Under the pieces are notes generated by a model. It saw nothing but the letters and a program-made list of their open reading frames with translations. It ran no database searches and was not told where the DNA came from. Below, in pieces: positions 52,561 through 61,280 of a DNA stretch of 64,000 nt. Numbering within the stretch: position 1 is the stretch's first letter; each line of letters opens with the position of its first letter. The position numbers and the translations under genes are program-made. This DNA is from Actinophytocola gossypii (GTDB lineage Bacteria > Actinomycetota > Actinomycetes > Mycobacteriales > Pseudonocardiaceae): assembly GCF_025165815.1 (NCBI RefSeq), contig NZ_JAFFZE010000016.1, forward strand, positions 340,047 to 404,046. Direction: 5' to 3'.

Positions 52561-53328
52561 TCACCACTTGTCGGAGGTGACGAGCGCGGTCAGCTGGTCG
52601 AGGGTCAGCGGCGGCCGCGGCGCGTGGAACTCGCCGCCCGGCGAGTCGAGCGCAGCGCCCCTGGGGTCCTCCTGGTTGCCGACGTGCATGAGGACCAGCG
52701 TCCCGTCGGGCCGCTTGAGACTCGCCAGGTGCGACACCGCGCCGGGAGCCGGCCGCGCGGTCCCGGTCGCCAGCCGGGAGCCGTCGGGCAGCGTGCTGAC
52801 GTCGCAGTCCTCGGTACGGGAAAGGGTGCACCACGCGTCGGGCTCGGAATCGGTGGGGTAGATCATCAGGGAGAAGCTTCCGGTGACACCCCCGGCGGTC
52901 AGGGTTCCGCCGATGAGCGGGCTGCTGGGGGCGTCCGGGTCCTCCGGCTGGGGTCCTGTCGACGTCCCCGGTTGCTTGGACGGGAAAGCCCCTGGCACGG
53001 TGTTCTTGCTGGTCACCTCGAACGTCGCGGTGTCGCCGAGCACCACCCTGAACCGGGCGATCAGGTCGTCCGGTGAGGTGGGGGCCGAGCCGTGCGTCGT
53101 GCTGGTGGACGGTGTGGTCGGCGGGCCGGCGGCGGGCGTGCCGGGGCGGCCAGGCAGCACCCACACCGCACCCGCGATCATGACCGCCACCGCGACGACG
53201 GTGACCGCGACGGGGATCAGCCGGACGGCCCGGTGCGTCCGCGCGGCCGGGGCCGTGCCCACGGTCGCGGCGTCCGCGCGCCGCTCCAGCTCGGCGAAGG
53301 CGTCGTGGAGGGTGCGAAGGTCACTCAT
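52561..53328 (-). CDS. Membrane protein coupled to a SigE-family sigma factor
   Basis: A 255-residue single-pass protein. Cytosolic N-terminus (about 1-38, LRTLHDAFAELERRADAATV), membrane helix (about 39-60), Thr/Ser/Pro linker, and an external domain (IARFRVVLGDTATFEVTSKN, PDAWCTLSRTEDCDVSTLPD). ATGA overlap with the sigma gene upstream suggests a sensor or anti-sigma role. It is not closely similar to the partner proteins at 33903 and 63066 beyond layout. Confidence 0.75.
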   Translation of the reverse strand: MSDLRTLHDAFAELERRADAATVGTAPAARTHRAVRLIPVAVTVVAVAVMIAGAVWVLPGRPGTPAAGPPTTPSTSTTHGSAPTSPDDLIARFRVVLGDTATFEVTSKNTVPGAFPSKQPGTSTGPQPEDPDAPSSPLIGGTLTAGGVTGSFSLMIYPTDSEPDAWCTLSRTEDCDVSTLPDGSRLATGTARPAPGAVSHLASLKRPDGTLVLMHVGNQEDPRGAALDSPGGEFHAPRPPLTLDQLTALVTSDKW

Positions 53329-53816
53329 GAGGTCTCCTGGAAGTCGGCGACGCCGGCGGTGAGGTCGATGCGCAGCGCGTTGAGGGCCCGGTGGATCTGG
53401 CTGCGCACGGTCGGTTCCCGGCACCCCAGCTGGGCGGCGATCTCCCGGTCGGACAGGCCCGCGTAGTAGCGCAGGACCACGGCCGCGCGCTGCTTCCTCG
53501 GCAGGCCGGCGAGGCGCCGGATCATCGCGTCCCGCTCGGCCCGCTCGTCCGCGCCGTCGGAGATCACCCTCGGCTCGACGTCGGCGCGCGAGGAGATGCG
53601 GGTCAGCCTTCTGCGCCAGGACAGGTACTCGTTGACGACCATCCGCCGCACGTAGGCGTGCGGCTCGGCCATCCCCGAGATCCGTTCCCAGTGCTCGAAC
53701 GCCCGGCCCAACACGTCGCTCACCAGGTCCTCGGCCAGCCACGTCCGGCAGGTCAGGACCGTGGCGAACCGCATCAGCGCGGGACGCTGCCTCGCCACGT
53801 ACTCAGCAAACTCCAT
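53325..53816 (-). CDS. SigE-family ECF sigma factor
   Basis: A 163-residue factor with region 2 (RQRPALMRFATVLTCRTWLA, DLVSDVLGRAFEHW) and region 4 (LPRKQRAAVVLRYYAGLSDREIAAQLG, CREPTVRSQIHRALNAL). The start ATG is followed by EFAEYVARQR, typical of the SigE family. It is divergent from the epimerase gene at 53947 and co-translated with the downstream membrane protein. Confidence 0.93.
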   Translation of the reverse strand: MEFAEYVARQRPALMRFATVLTCRTWLAEDLVSDVLGRAFEHWERISGMAEPHAYVRRMVVNEYLSWRRRLTRISSRADVEPRVISDGADERAERDAMIRRLAGLPRKQRAAVVLRYYAGLSDREIAAQLGCREPTVRSQIHRALNALRIDLTAGVADFQETS

Positions 53817-53946
53817 CGGCCACTCCCGATCGTCGATTTCGCACCTCTAATGCGGAAGCGACCCCTTTCGTTGCATGGTCGCGCGCGCTGTTTCGCCCTG
53901 GGCGAGAAGGGTGGCGACCGGCCTGGTCGGCAGCGAGAGTGGGCGC

Positions 53947-54954
53947 ATGCGACTTCTCGTCCTGGGTGGAACGATCTTCGTCGGGTATGCCGTGGCCGCG
54001 GAGGGGGTGCGGCGGGGGCACGAGGTGGTGTGCGCGGCGCGTGGCGAGTCCGGCTCGGTGCCGGACGGCGCCACCCTGGTGCGGGTCGATCGGGACGCCG
54101 ACGACGGGCTCACGCCGCTGACCGGTGAGTTCGACGCGGTGGTGGACGTCTCTCCCCTGTCCCACCCGTGGGTGGCGCGGGCACTGCGTGACCTCGGTGG
54201 CCGGGCCGGGCACTGGTCGTTCGTCTCCACGATCAACGTCTACGCCGACAACGCGACCGTCGGGCAGACGCCGGCGACCGGGCCGCTGGTGCCCGCCCTC
54301 GCCCAGCACTCGGACCGGGACGCGATGGCGGCGGCCGGCGAGGACGGGGTGGCGCTGTACGGCGGGATCAAGGTCGCCAGCGAGAACGCCGTGCGCGCGG
54401 CCATGGGTGACCGCGCGTTTGTCACCCGTCCGGGGTTGATAACCGGATCGTGGGACAGGAGTGACCGGTTCGGGTACTGGCCGGGCCGGTTCGCGCGCGG
54501 CGGCCGGGTGCTGGTGCCGGACGCGCCGGACCAGCCGGTCCAGCACATCGACGTGCGGGACTACGCCTCCTGGATCGTCGACGCCGGGGAGCGGGGCATC
54601 GCCGGCACCTACGACGCGATCGGGCCGGTGCGGCCGCTGCCGGCGGTGCTCGCCGACATCGCCGAGGCCGTCGGCGTGGACGTCGAGCTGGTTCCGGTGT
54701 CCCCGGAGCGGCTGGTGGCGGCGAAGGTCCAGCCGTGGGGCGGGCCGCGGTCGCTGCCGCTGTGGCTGCCCGATGACTACGCCGGGATGCAGACCCACGA
54801 CCCGGCGCCGTCGCTCGCCGCCGGGCTGGCGGTGCGCCCGCTGGCCGACACGGTCGCCGACGCGCTGGCCCGCGAACGGGAGCTGGGCCTGGACCGGGAG
54901 CGCCGGGCCGGCCTGTCCGCCGACGAGGAACTGGAGATCCTGGCCGACGTGTAG
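53947..54954 (+). CDS. NAD-dependent epimerase/dehydratase family protein
   Basis: A 335-residue short-chain-type enzyme. The nucleotide motif is LLVLGGTIFVGYAVA (near 3-17), a variant GGTxFxG common in actinobacterial sugar-nucleotide-like reductases. FVSTINVYAD and the YGGIK (Tyr near 137, Lys near 141) supply the catalytic Ser/Tyr/Lys. LPLWLPDD near 275 is typical of the subgroup. Reaction and substrate unknown. A GMC oxidoreductase follows 12 bases later, so they are likely co-expressed. Confidence 0.82.
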   Translation: MRLLVLGGTIFVGYAVAAEGVRRGHEVVCAARGESGSVPDGATLVRVDRDADDGLTPLTGEFDAVVDVSPLSHPWVARALRDLGGRAGHWSFVSTINVYADNATVGQTPATGPLVPALAQHSDRDAMAAAGEDGVALYGGIKVASENAVRAAMGDRAFVTRPGLITGSWDRSDRFGYWPGRFARGGRVLVPDAPDQPVQHIDVRDYASWIVDAGERGIAGTYDAIGPVRPLPAVLADIAEAVGVDVELVPVSPERLVAAKVQPWGGPRSLPLWLPDDYAGMQTHDPAPSLAAGLAVRPLADTVADALARERELGLDRERRAGLSADEELEILADV

Positions 54955-54966
54955 CAGGCTCGGTGG

Positions 54967-56502
54967 ATGGCCTTCGACTACATCGTGGTGGGCGCGGGCA
55001 GCGCCGGCTGTGTGCTCGCGAACCGGCTGACCGAGGACCCGAACCGCACCGTCCTGCTGCTCGAGGCCGGCGGCGAGGACGACGCCGACGAGCTGCACGT
55101 CCCGGCGGCGTTCTCGACCCTGTTCAAGACCCGGTACGACTGGAACTACGAGACCGTCGAGCAGAAGCAGCTCGGCCGGCGGCGCGCGTACTGGCCGAGG
55201 GCCAAGGTGCTCGGCGGCTGCTCGTCGATGAACGCGATGATCTACATCCGCGGCAACCGGGCCGACTACGACGGCTGGGGCGACGGCTGGACCTTCGACG
55301 ACGTGCTGCCGTACTTCGTCAAGGCCGAGCGCAACTCCCGGCTCGGTGGTCCGCTGCACGGCACCGACGGCCCGCTGCACGTCGAGGACCGGCGGTACAC
55401 CCACGAGCTGTCGCACGCGTGGGTGGACGCGGCGGTGTCGTGGGGCCTCAAGCCGACCGACGACTTCAACGGCGCCACCCAGGAGGGCGCCGGGCTGTAC
55501 CAGGTGACCTGCCGGAACGGCCGCCGCTGGTCGGCGGCGGACGCGTACCTGCGGCCGGCCCTGGAGCGGCCGAACCTGACCGTCCGCACGCACGCCCTGG
55601 CCGAGCGGGTGGTGTTCGACGGCACCCGGGCCGTCGGGGTGGCGTACCGGCGCCGGGGTGTGTCGGAGGTGGAGCACGCCGACGCCGAGGTGATCCTGGC
55701 GGGCGGGGCGGTGAACTCGCCGCAGCTGCTGATGCTGTCCGGGGTCGGGCCGGCCGAGCACCTGCGCGAGCACGGCGTCGAGGTGGTGGCGCACCTGCCG
55801 GAGGTCGGCGAGAACCTGCACGACCACCCGGCCGCGCCGGTCCTGTGGCGCACCAGGGGGACAACCGATCTGGTGAACCTGGCGACCACGACCGGGTTAC
55901 TCCGCTGGAAGCTGACCGGCCGCGGCCCGCTCGCCTCGAACGTCGGCGAGGCGGGCGCGTTCTACGCCGTCGGCGACGGGCTGCCGGACATGCAGTTCCA
56001 CGTCGCGCCGACGCTGTTCTACGACAACGGCCTGCGCGAGCCGACGGTCACCGGCTTCACCATCGGCGCGACGCTGGTGGCGCCGAGGAGCCGCGGCCGG
56101 CTGCGCCTGCGCTCGGCCGATCCGGCGTGGCGCCCGGAGATCGACCCCGGCTACTACGACGACCCCGCCGACCTGGACGTGATGACCAGGGCCGTGCGGG
56201 ACGCGACGGCGATCGGCGCCCGAGCGCCGCTGGCGCGCTACCTGGACGCGCCGCACGCGCCCGCGTCGCACACCCTGTCCGACGAGGACCTCGCCGAGCA
56301 CGTCCGGTCGATGACCCAGACCCTCTACCACCCGGTCGGCACGTGCGCGATCGGCACGGTCGTGGACCCGTCACTGCGGGTGCAGGGCGTCGAGGGTCTG
56401 CGGGTGGTGGACGCGTCGGTGATGCCGGTCGTGCCGAGGGGCAACACGAACGCCCCGACGATCATGGTCGCGGAGAAGGCGGCGGACCTGGTCACCTCGT
56501 GA
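54967..56502 (+). CDS. GMC-family FAD oxidoreductase (choline dehydrogenase-like)
   Basis: A 511-residue flavoenzyme. FAD motif [15 protein letters not shown] (7-21), GMC signature [20 protein letters not shown] (near 77-96), second signature [16 protein letters not shown], and the active site His in [12 protein letters not shown] (near 456) with Asn in [10 protein letters not shown] (near 495). It oxidises primary alcohols, perhaps choline; the aldehyde dehydrogenase convergent to it could act next, but betaine genes are not otherwise seen. Confidence 0.92.
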   Translation: MAFDYIVVGAGSAGCVLANRLTEDPNRTVLLLEAGGEDDADELHVPAAFSTLFKTRYDWNYETVEQKQLGRRRAYWPRAKVLGGCSSMNAMIYIRGNRADYDGWGDGWTFDDVLPYFVKAERNSRLGGPLHGTDGPLHVEDRRYTHELSHAWVDAAVSWGLKPTDDFNGATQEGAGLYQVTCRNGRRWSAADAYLRPALERPNLTVRTHALAERVVFDGTRAVGVAYRRRGVSEVEHADAEVILAGGAVNSPQLLMLSGVGPAEHLREHGVEVVAHLPEVGENLHDHPAAPVLWRTRGTTDLVNLATTTGLLRWKLTGRGPLASNVGEAGAFYAVGDGLPDMQFHVAPTLFYDNGLREPTVTGFTIGATLVAPRSRGRLRLRSADPAWRPEIDPGYYDDPADLDVMTRAVRDATAIGARAPLARYLDAPHAPASHTLSDEDLAEHVRSMTQTLYHPVGTCAIGTVVDPSLRVQGVEGLRVVDASVMPVVPRGNTNAPTIMVAEKAADLVTS

Positions 56503-56510
56503 GGCCCGGT

Positions 56511-57998
56511 TCACCGGCGCTTGCCGTGCAGGAGCGTGATCAGCTTGGCGAGGTTGGCGTCGGTCTTGGCGGTGCGGGTGAACGTGGTCAGGTTCATCGG
56601 CGAGCGGAAGCGCTGGCGGGCGATGGCCTTCGGGCGCGCGAACTCCTTGAGGCCTTCGGGGCCGTGGATGCGGCCGAAGCCGGACTCGCCGATGCCGCCG
56701 AACGGCAGGGACGGGATGCCGGCGAAGCTGATCACGCTGTTCACCGCCGTCATGCCGGAACGCAGGCGGGCGGCCAGCTCCATGCCGCGGGTCCTGGCGA
56801 ACACGGTGGCACCGAGGCCGTACTCGGTCGCGTTGGCCTTCTCGACGGCCTCGTCCATGTCGCGGACCCTGGCGATGGTCAAGGTCGGGCCGAAGGTCTC
56901 CTCGCGGACGGCCGCGGAGTCCTCGGGGACGTCGACCAGGACCGTCGGCTGGACGTACCGGTCGCCGACCGCGTCCGCGCCGCCGACCAGCGCGCGGCCG
57001 CCGCGGGCCAGGGCGTCGGCGATGTGCCGGCGGATGATGTCCAGCTGCTTGGGCATGGTGATCGGGCCGATGTCGGCCTCGGCGTCGCCACCCGCGCGGA
57101 CCTTGCCGGCGATGTCGACGACCTTGGCGACGAACTCGTCGTACACCCGTTCGTGTACGTACACCCGCTCGACGCCGGTGCAGGTCTGGCCGGCGTTGGA
57201 CATGCCGCCCCACACCGCCGCGTCGGCCGCCGCGGCCAGGTCGGCGTCGGCGTCGACCAGCAGGGCGTCCTTGCCGCCTGCCTCGATCAGCACCGGGGTG
57301 AGGGTCTCGGCGCAGGTGGCCATGATCTTCTTGCCGGTCGCGGGCGAGCCGGTGAACGCGATCTTGGCCACGCCCGCGCGGCACAGTGCCGCCCCGGTCT
57401 CGCCGTAGCCGGTGACGACCTGGAGCACCGGGTGCTCGGGCACCACCTCGGCGAACGTGTCGGCCAGCCACTTCCCCACGCCCGGCGTGTACTCCGACGG
57501 CTTGAACACGACCGCGTTGCCGGCCGCGAGCGCGTAGGCGATGGAGCCCATCGGGGTGAACACCGGGTAGTTCCACGGGCCGATCACGCCGACCACGCCG
57601 AGCGGCTGGAACTCCACGGTCGCCGCCTGGTTGGCCATCAGCAACCCGGACGAGCGGCGTTTGCGGCCGAGCACCCGGCGCGCGTTCTTCGCCGCCCACG
57701 CCGTGTGGTCGATGCCGAGGACGATCTCCAGCATGGCGTCGCCGTGCGGCTTGCCGGTCTCGGCGTGCACCAGCTCGGCGAGTTGGGCGCTGCGGCGGGT
57801 GACCACGCCCTTCCAGCGCTGCAGCCGTTCCGCGCGACCGGCGAACCCGAGGCCGGCCCACCAGTCGGCCGCGGCCCGTGCCCGTTCGACCGCGGCCTCG
57901 ACGTCGGCGGCGGTGTGGATCGGGTGGCTCCCGACGACCTCACCGGTGGCCGGGTCGAGCGAGTCGAAGGTGTCGGGCTTGGCCTGTACGGCGGTCAT
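56511..57998 (-). CDS. Aldehyde dehydrogenase (succinate-semialdehyde dehydrogenase-like)
   Basis: A 495-residue NAD(P)-dependent aldehyde dehydrogenase. Visible are the cofactor region GVIGPWNYPVFTPMG, Glu in LIEAGGKDALLV (near 240), the catalytic Cys in NAGQTCTGVERV (near 271) and the late FGPTLTIARV and PFGGIGESGFG. The C-terminal FRSPMNLTTFTRTAK is typical of an actinobacterial subgroup annotated as succinate-semialdehyde dehydrogenase; substrate not certain. A palindrome 36 bases upstream may be its operator. Confidence 0.92.
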   Translation of the reverse strand: MTAVQAKPDTFDSLDPATGEVVGSHPIHTAADVEAAVERARAAADWWAGLGFAGRAERLQRWKGVVTRRSAQLAELVHAETGKPHGDAMLEIVLGIDHTAWAAKNARRVLGRKRRSSGLLMANQAATVEFQPLGVVGVIGPWNYPVFTPMGSIAYALAAGNAVVFKPSEYTPGVGKWLADTFAEVVPEHPVLQVVTGYGETGAALCRAGVAKIAFTGSPATGKKIMATCAETLTPVLIEAGGKDALLVDADADLAAAADAAVWGGMSNAGQTCTGVERVYVHERVYDEFVAKVVDIAGKVRAGGDAEADIGPITMPKQLDIIRRHIADALARGGRALVGGADAVGDRYVQPTVLVDVPEDSAAVREETFGPTLTIARVRDMDEAVEKANATEYGLGATVFARTRGMELAARLRSGMTAVNSVISFAGIPSLPFGGIGESGFGRIHGPEGLKEFARPKAIARQRFRSPMNLTTFTRTAKTDANLAKLITLLHGKRR

Positions 57999-58033
57999 GC
58001 TGGGCCTCCCTCTGGTCGGCGTTCGCCTTCAAA

Positions 58034-58047
58034 CTACCGGCCGGTAG
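58034..58047. promoter_or_regulatory. Perfect 14-bp palindrome between divergent genes
   Basis: CTACCGGCCGGTAG lies between the aldehyde dehydrogenase (start 57998) and the metallo-hydrolase (start 58073). The length and TACCGG/CCGGTA half-sites fit a TetR-type operator, but no TetR gene is adjacent. Confidence 0.6.
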
Positions 58048-58060
58048 GGGTCGTGACGAG

Positions 58061-58066
58061 TAGCGT
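58061..58066 (+). promoter_or_regulatory. -10 box TAGCGT for the metallo-hydrolase gene
   Basis: TAGCGT is followed by six bases and GTG 58073, a leaderless arrangement, 13 bases after the palindrome. Confidence 0.55.
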
Positions 58067-58072
58067 GTCGTC

Positions 58073-58714
58073 GTGCAGATCGTTCACTACGGCCATGCGT
58101 GCGTTCTCGTCGACACCGGCTCGGCCCGGCTGCTGTTCGACCCGGGGACGTTCTCCCACGGGTTCGAGGAGCTGCGCGACCTCGACGCCATCCTGATCAC
58201 CCACCAGCACTTCGACCACCTCGACCAGGACCGGCTGCCCGCGCTGGTCGCGGCGAACCCGACGGCGGCGCTTATCGTCGACCCGGGTTCGGTCGAGGAC
58301 GTGAGCAAGCTCGGGCTCGACGCGGAACAGGTGGGGCCCGGCGACGCGCTGACCCTCGCCGGGGCGTCGGTGAACGTCACCGGCGGGAAGCACGCCATCA
58401 TCTACGACGACCTGCCGAAGGCGCCGAACGTGGCGTACGTGGTGGACCACGGCGCGTTCTTCCATCCTGGCGACTCGTTGTTCGTGCCGGAGCAGAAGAT
58501 CGACGTGCTGGCGCTGCCGACCCAGGCGCCGTGGCTGCGGACCGGCGAGGCGATCGACTACCTGCGCGCGGTGTCACCCCGGGTCGCGGTGCCGATCCAC
58601 CAGGCACTGCTCACCAAGGAGGCGATGAGGATGAGCTACAGCTGGTTCGAGCGGATGGCGCCGGACGGCTGCGAGCTGCGCCCCCTGACACCGGGCGAAC
58701 CCGCCGAAGTCTGA
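58073..58714 (+). CDS. Metallo-beta-lactamase-fold hydrolase (UlaG-like)
   Basis: A 213-residue cytosolic metal hydrolase. The metal motif HxHxDH is intact (THQHFDHLD, His44, His46, Asp48, His49); ILITHQH and VDHGAFFHPGDSL and a late His in VPIHQALL complete the site. It belongs to the small UlaG/L-ascorbate-6-phosphate-lactonase-like group of beta-lactamase-fold proteins; the substrate is unknown. The possible operator suggests shared control with the aldehyde dehydrogenase. Confidence 0.88.
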   Translation: MQIVHYGHACVLVDTGSARLLFDPGTFSHGFEELRDLDAILITHQHFDHLDQDRLPALVAANPTAALIVDPGSVEDVSKLGLDAEQVGPGDALTLAGASVNVTGGKHAIIYDDLPKAPNVAYVVDHGAFFHPGDSLFVPEQKIDVLALPTQAPWLRTGEAIDYLRAVSPRVAVPIHQALLTKEAMRMSYSWFERMAPDGCELRPLTPGEPAEV

Positions 58715-58720
58715 CCCCCC

Positions 58721-58847
58721 GGAACGTACGACTCGCGCGACCGGAACGTACGACTCGCACGACGGGAACGTACGACTCGCGCAACCGGAACGTACGACTC
58801 GCGAGCGTCGCGAGTCGTACGTTCCCGTGCGGTGAGTTGTACGTTCC
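58721..58847. repeat. Array of 16-bp repeats with exact 22-bp period, four direct and two inverted
   Basis: GGAACGTACGACTCGC starts at 58721, 58743, 58765 and 58787 (one copy has a single change at its end context). It then recurs inverted at 58810 and, with changes, at 58832, again 22 bases apart. The fourth and fifth copies form a perfect 18-bp stem with a GCG loop. The array fills the gap between two convergent genes, so it may end transcription from both sides, but the regular spacing of six copies is more than a terminator needs. Confidence 0.85.
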
Positions 58848-58865
58848 CGGCGCGGGCGGTGTGGG

Positions 58866-59573
58866 TCAGGCCGCGTGCGCCCGGGGGCGGGGTAGGAGGG
58901 CCGGGTAGGTCACCGGGCGGGCGTCGTGGTGTAGGGCGATGTCGATGGCGTCCAGGAGGGCCCGGTGGGGGCCGGGGCGGGTGAGGTCGGCGGTGTCGGC
59001 GGCGAGGCGGATGGTGGCGCCGCGGCGGGCCTGGCGGGCGGTGGTCATCACCAGGGCGAAGCACCACCATGGCTCGGTGCGTTCGCCGAAACCGAAGCCC
59101 TGGACGCGGCCGCGGTGGACGGTGCCGGCGCGCAGGTCGCGGACGCCGATGGCGTCGGCGCACAGGGGTACGCCGTGGCGGCGCAGCGCGGTGAGGGTGC
59201 CGGGGGACGCGAGCCAGCGTGGCGGGACGAAGCCGTCCGGGGTCAGGCCGAGGCGTTCCATGGTCGTCGCGGCGGCGATCAGGCGGAGGTTGGCCTCGTG
59301 CGCGGGCAGGGCGGCGAACTCGGCGCGGCGACGGCGGGCGGCGGTGGCCGGGTCGAAGCCGTGCTGCAGGAGCGCGTCGCCGGCGGAGACACGGGTGCGG
59401 ACCCACGTGCGGACGGCGTCGGGGTGGTGGGCGCCGGCCAGGCGGGGCGCGAGCAGCAGCGACAGCGGGACGCCCCGAGCGGCGAGCTCGGTGCACAGGT
59501 CGTCGGCGCGGTCGAGGGTCGAGGCGGTGATTCCGGACAGTGACACCAGCAGGCGTGCGGTCACGGCCACCAT
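58866..59573 (-). CDS. DUF2334 polysaccharide-deacetylase-like protein
   Basis: A 235-residue protein of the DUF2334 group within the NodB-like deacetylase fold: TARLLVSLSGITAST, then ALLQHGFDP with a His of the metal site, GFVPPRWLASPGTLTALR and a late LHHDARPVTYP. No signal peptide is visible. ATG 59573 is chosen to match the family start; ATG 59594 adds seven residues. The substrate is unknown. Confidence 0.75.
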   Translation of the reverse strand: MVAVTARLLVSLSGITASTLDRADDLCTELAARGVPLSLLLAPRLAGAHHPDAVRTWVRTRVSAGDALLQHGFDPATAARRRRAEFAALPAHEANLRLIAAATTMERLGLTPDGFVPPRWLASPGTLTALRRHGVPLCADAIGVRDLRAGTVHRGRVQGFGFGERTEPWWCFALVMTTARQARRGATIRLAADTADLTRPGPHRALLDAIDIALHHDARPVTYPALLPRPRAHAA

Positions 59574-59621
59574 GAGGCCATACCGGAATGACATCCGCCT
59601 GACGGCGAGGTGACAGGCGGT

Positions 59622-60434
59622 TCAGGGTCGGGCGAACAACAGCAGGACCTGATCACCGAGCGTGGCACCGTAGTCCGCCGCGGCCGAGCCGCCGTTCACC
59701 GCGAGCGCGACCCGGCCCGCCGAATCCAGGTACACGACCACCTCGGCGTGCTCCGCGTCGCCGAAGGTGCGGGCGACCAGGGCCTTGACCGAGCGGCCGG
59801 CGAGGTTGACGTGCGCGGTGGTGCCGGGCCGCGCGCCGGCGGCGTCGAGGTCGGCGCCGGTGGCGACCAGCTGGATGTTGCCGAAGCTGTCGATCGACAA
59901 CACCTCGGTGGCCAGCTTGCCCTGCTCGGCGACGGTCTCCGGCTCGGGGTGGCGGACCAGCGCGCCGAGGTCGACCGGCGCGCCGAAGTTCTCCGGGGCG
60001 ATCCCGGCGGCCAGGTGCGCGGCGGCCGGCGCGAAGATGTCCCGGCCGTGGAAGGTCGCCGACACCCGGGACAGCTGGTACGCGGGCTCGGTCAGCTCGT
60101 AGGCGGCGCGGACCCCGCCGAGCGCCTCCGCGGCCGGCACCAGCAGGCCGTTGTCCGGCCCGACCAGCAGACCCTCGGCGGCGACCAGCACCACCCCGCG
60201 CCGCTCGGTGCCGACCCCGGGGTCGACGACCGCGAGGTGCACGGCGGGCGGCAGGTAGGGCACGGTCTGCGCGAGCGTCGCGGCGCCCCGGCGCACGTCC
60301 TGCGCCGGCACGGTGTGGGTGACGTGCAGTACCCGGACCGGCGGGGTGATCCGGGCGATGACGCCCTCGCACGCGGCGACGAAGCCGTCGTCGGTGCCGT
60401 AGTCGGTCGTGAAGGAGACCCAGTCGTAGCTCAT
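59622..60434 (-). CDS. SAM hydroxide adenosyltransferase (DUF62, SAM hydrolase)
   Basis: A 270-residue enzyme of the fluorinase/chlorinase-related family. The Asp-Arg-His triad of the hydrolase branch is intact: Asp71 and Arg78 in VDPGVGTERR, His129 in TFHGRDIF. SAM-binding segments TTDYGTDDGFV, GPDNGLL and SIDSFGNIQL are present. It splits SAM to adenosine and methionine using water; halide-using enzymes lack this triad. Physiological reason unknown. Confidence 0.9.
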   Translation of the reverse strand: MSYDWVSFTTDYGTDDGFVAACEGVIARITPPVRVLHVTHTVPAQDVRRGAATLAQTVPYLPPAVHLAVVDPGVGTERRGVVLVAAEGLLVGPDNGLLVPAAEALGGVRAAYELTEPAYQLSRVSATFHGRDIFAPAAAHLAAGIAPENFGAPVDLGALVRHPEPETVAEQGKLATEVLSIDSFGNIQLVATGADLDAAGARPGTTAHVNLAGRSVKALVARTFGDAEHAEVVVYLDSAGRVALAVNGGSAAADYGATLGDQVLLLFARP

Positions 60435-60446
60435 GGCGCAACGACC

Positions 60447-61262
60447 CTAGCGGTCCGCGCTCCAGGACAGTTCGTCGCCGACCGCGATCGGGCCGGGGGA
60501 CGCCACCCGCAGCTTGATCCCGAAGCTCACTCCGCCCTCCGGTTCACGGCGGTACGTCGCCAGCGTGCGCAGCGGCTCCGGGCCGGCGCGTTCCCCGGTC
60601 TCCTGGTCGACCATCGTGACCTTGCACCGGACGTCCGGCTTCACCCAGCGCATCCGCAGTGCCCCGGCCTCGATGGCGCGCACGTCGTCCTCCCCGTACG
60701 CCGCCACGCCCGTGACCACGACGTTCGGCCGGAACCGGGCCATCGGAACGGGCTCCGCGCCGGCCTCCAGGATCCGCGCGTTCAGGTCGTCCAGCGACGC
60801 CTGCGCGATCAGGTGCAGGGCGGTCGAGTCGGTGAACGTGACCGGGCCGTGCCGCTCGTCGAGCATCCGGTCGTGGTCCGGCGGCACCCGCACCAGGCGT
60901 ACCCGCTCGCCGACCAGGTCGCTCAGCCAGGCCGCCGCGTCCGTGCCCTGGTCGACGCCGTCGCCCTGCCAGACGCCGTGCACGTCGACCGTGCGGCGCG
61001 GTCCGTCGAGCAGCACGTCGACGACCAGGTCCTCGCGGCCGGACGCGGACAGGGTCAGCTTGCTCCCGTCGGTCTCCAGCGCCGGGCGGACCACCGCGAG
61101 CGCCGGGGTGCGGCGCTGGCTGCGGAACAGCCCGTCCTCGGCGCTCACGACCATGAACGTCCGGTCGTGCACCGGCCCGGCCGGCGTGACGTCCATGCTG
61201 GACACGGACACCCCGGCACAGCCCTTGATCGGGTAGTACGTCAGCGCGGCTACGGTCGGCAC
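60447..61262 (-). CDS. MOSC-domain molybdenum-cofactor-type protein
   Basis: A 271-residue protein. N-terminal MOSC beta-barrel domain (about 1-90, YYPIKGCAGVSVSSMDVTPAG) and MOSC domain with the conserved Cys213 in DVRCKVTMVD, preceded by ARFRPNVVVTG. The family includes mARC-type proteins that bind sulfurated molybdenum cofactor through that Cys. GTG start seven bases after a TAGGCT box. Role here unknown. Confidence 0.88.
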   Translation of the reverse strand: MPTVAALTYYPIKGCAGVSVSSMDVTPAGPVHDRTFMVVSAEDGLFRSQRRTPALAVVRPALETDGSKLTLSASGREDLVVDVLLDGPRRTVDVHGVWQGDGVDQGTDAAAWLSDLVGERVRLVRVPPDHDRMLDERHGPVTFTDSTALHLIAQASLDDLNARILEAGAEPVPMARFRPNVVVTGVAAYGEDDVRAIEAGALRMRWVKPDVRCKVTMVDQETGERAGPEPLRTLATYRREPEGGVSFGIKLRVASPGPIAVGDELSWSADR

Positions 61263-61269
61263 GCCCCGA

Positions 61270-61275
61270 AGCCTA
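61270..61275 (-). promoter_or_regulatory. -10 box TAGGCT for the MOSC gene
   Basis: Minus-strand TAGGCT, seven bases, then GTG 61262: a leaderless start in the 18-bp gap after purB. Confidence 0.55.
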
Positions 61276-61280
61276 GCCGG

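Noticed and set aside
54963-58196. Very long plus-strand open frame of more than 1000 codons
   Set aside because: It runs across the GMC gene and the antisense of the aldehyde dehydrogenase; composition is shadow-like and real genes occupy other frames.
58721-58847. CRISPR-like spacing of repeats
   Set aside because: Repeats are 16 bp with only 6 bp between them, spacers are not variable, orientation flips, and no cas genes are near.
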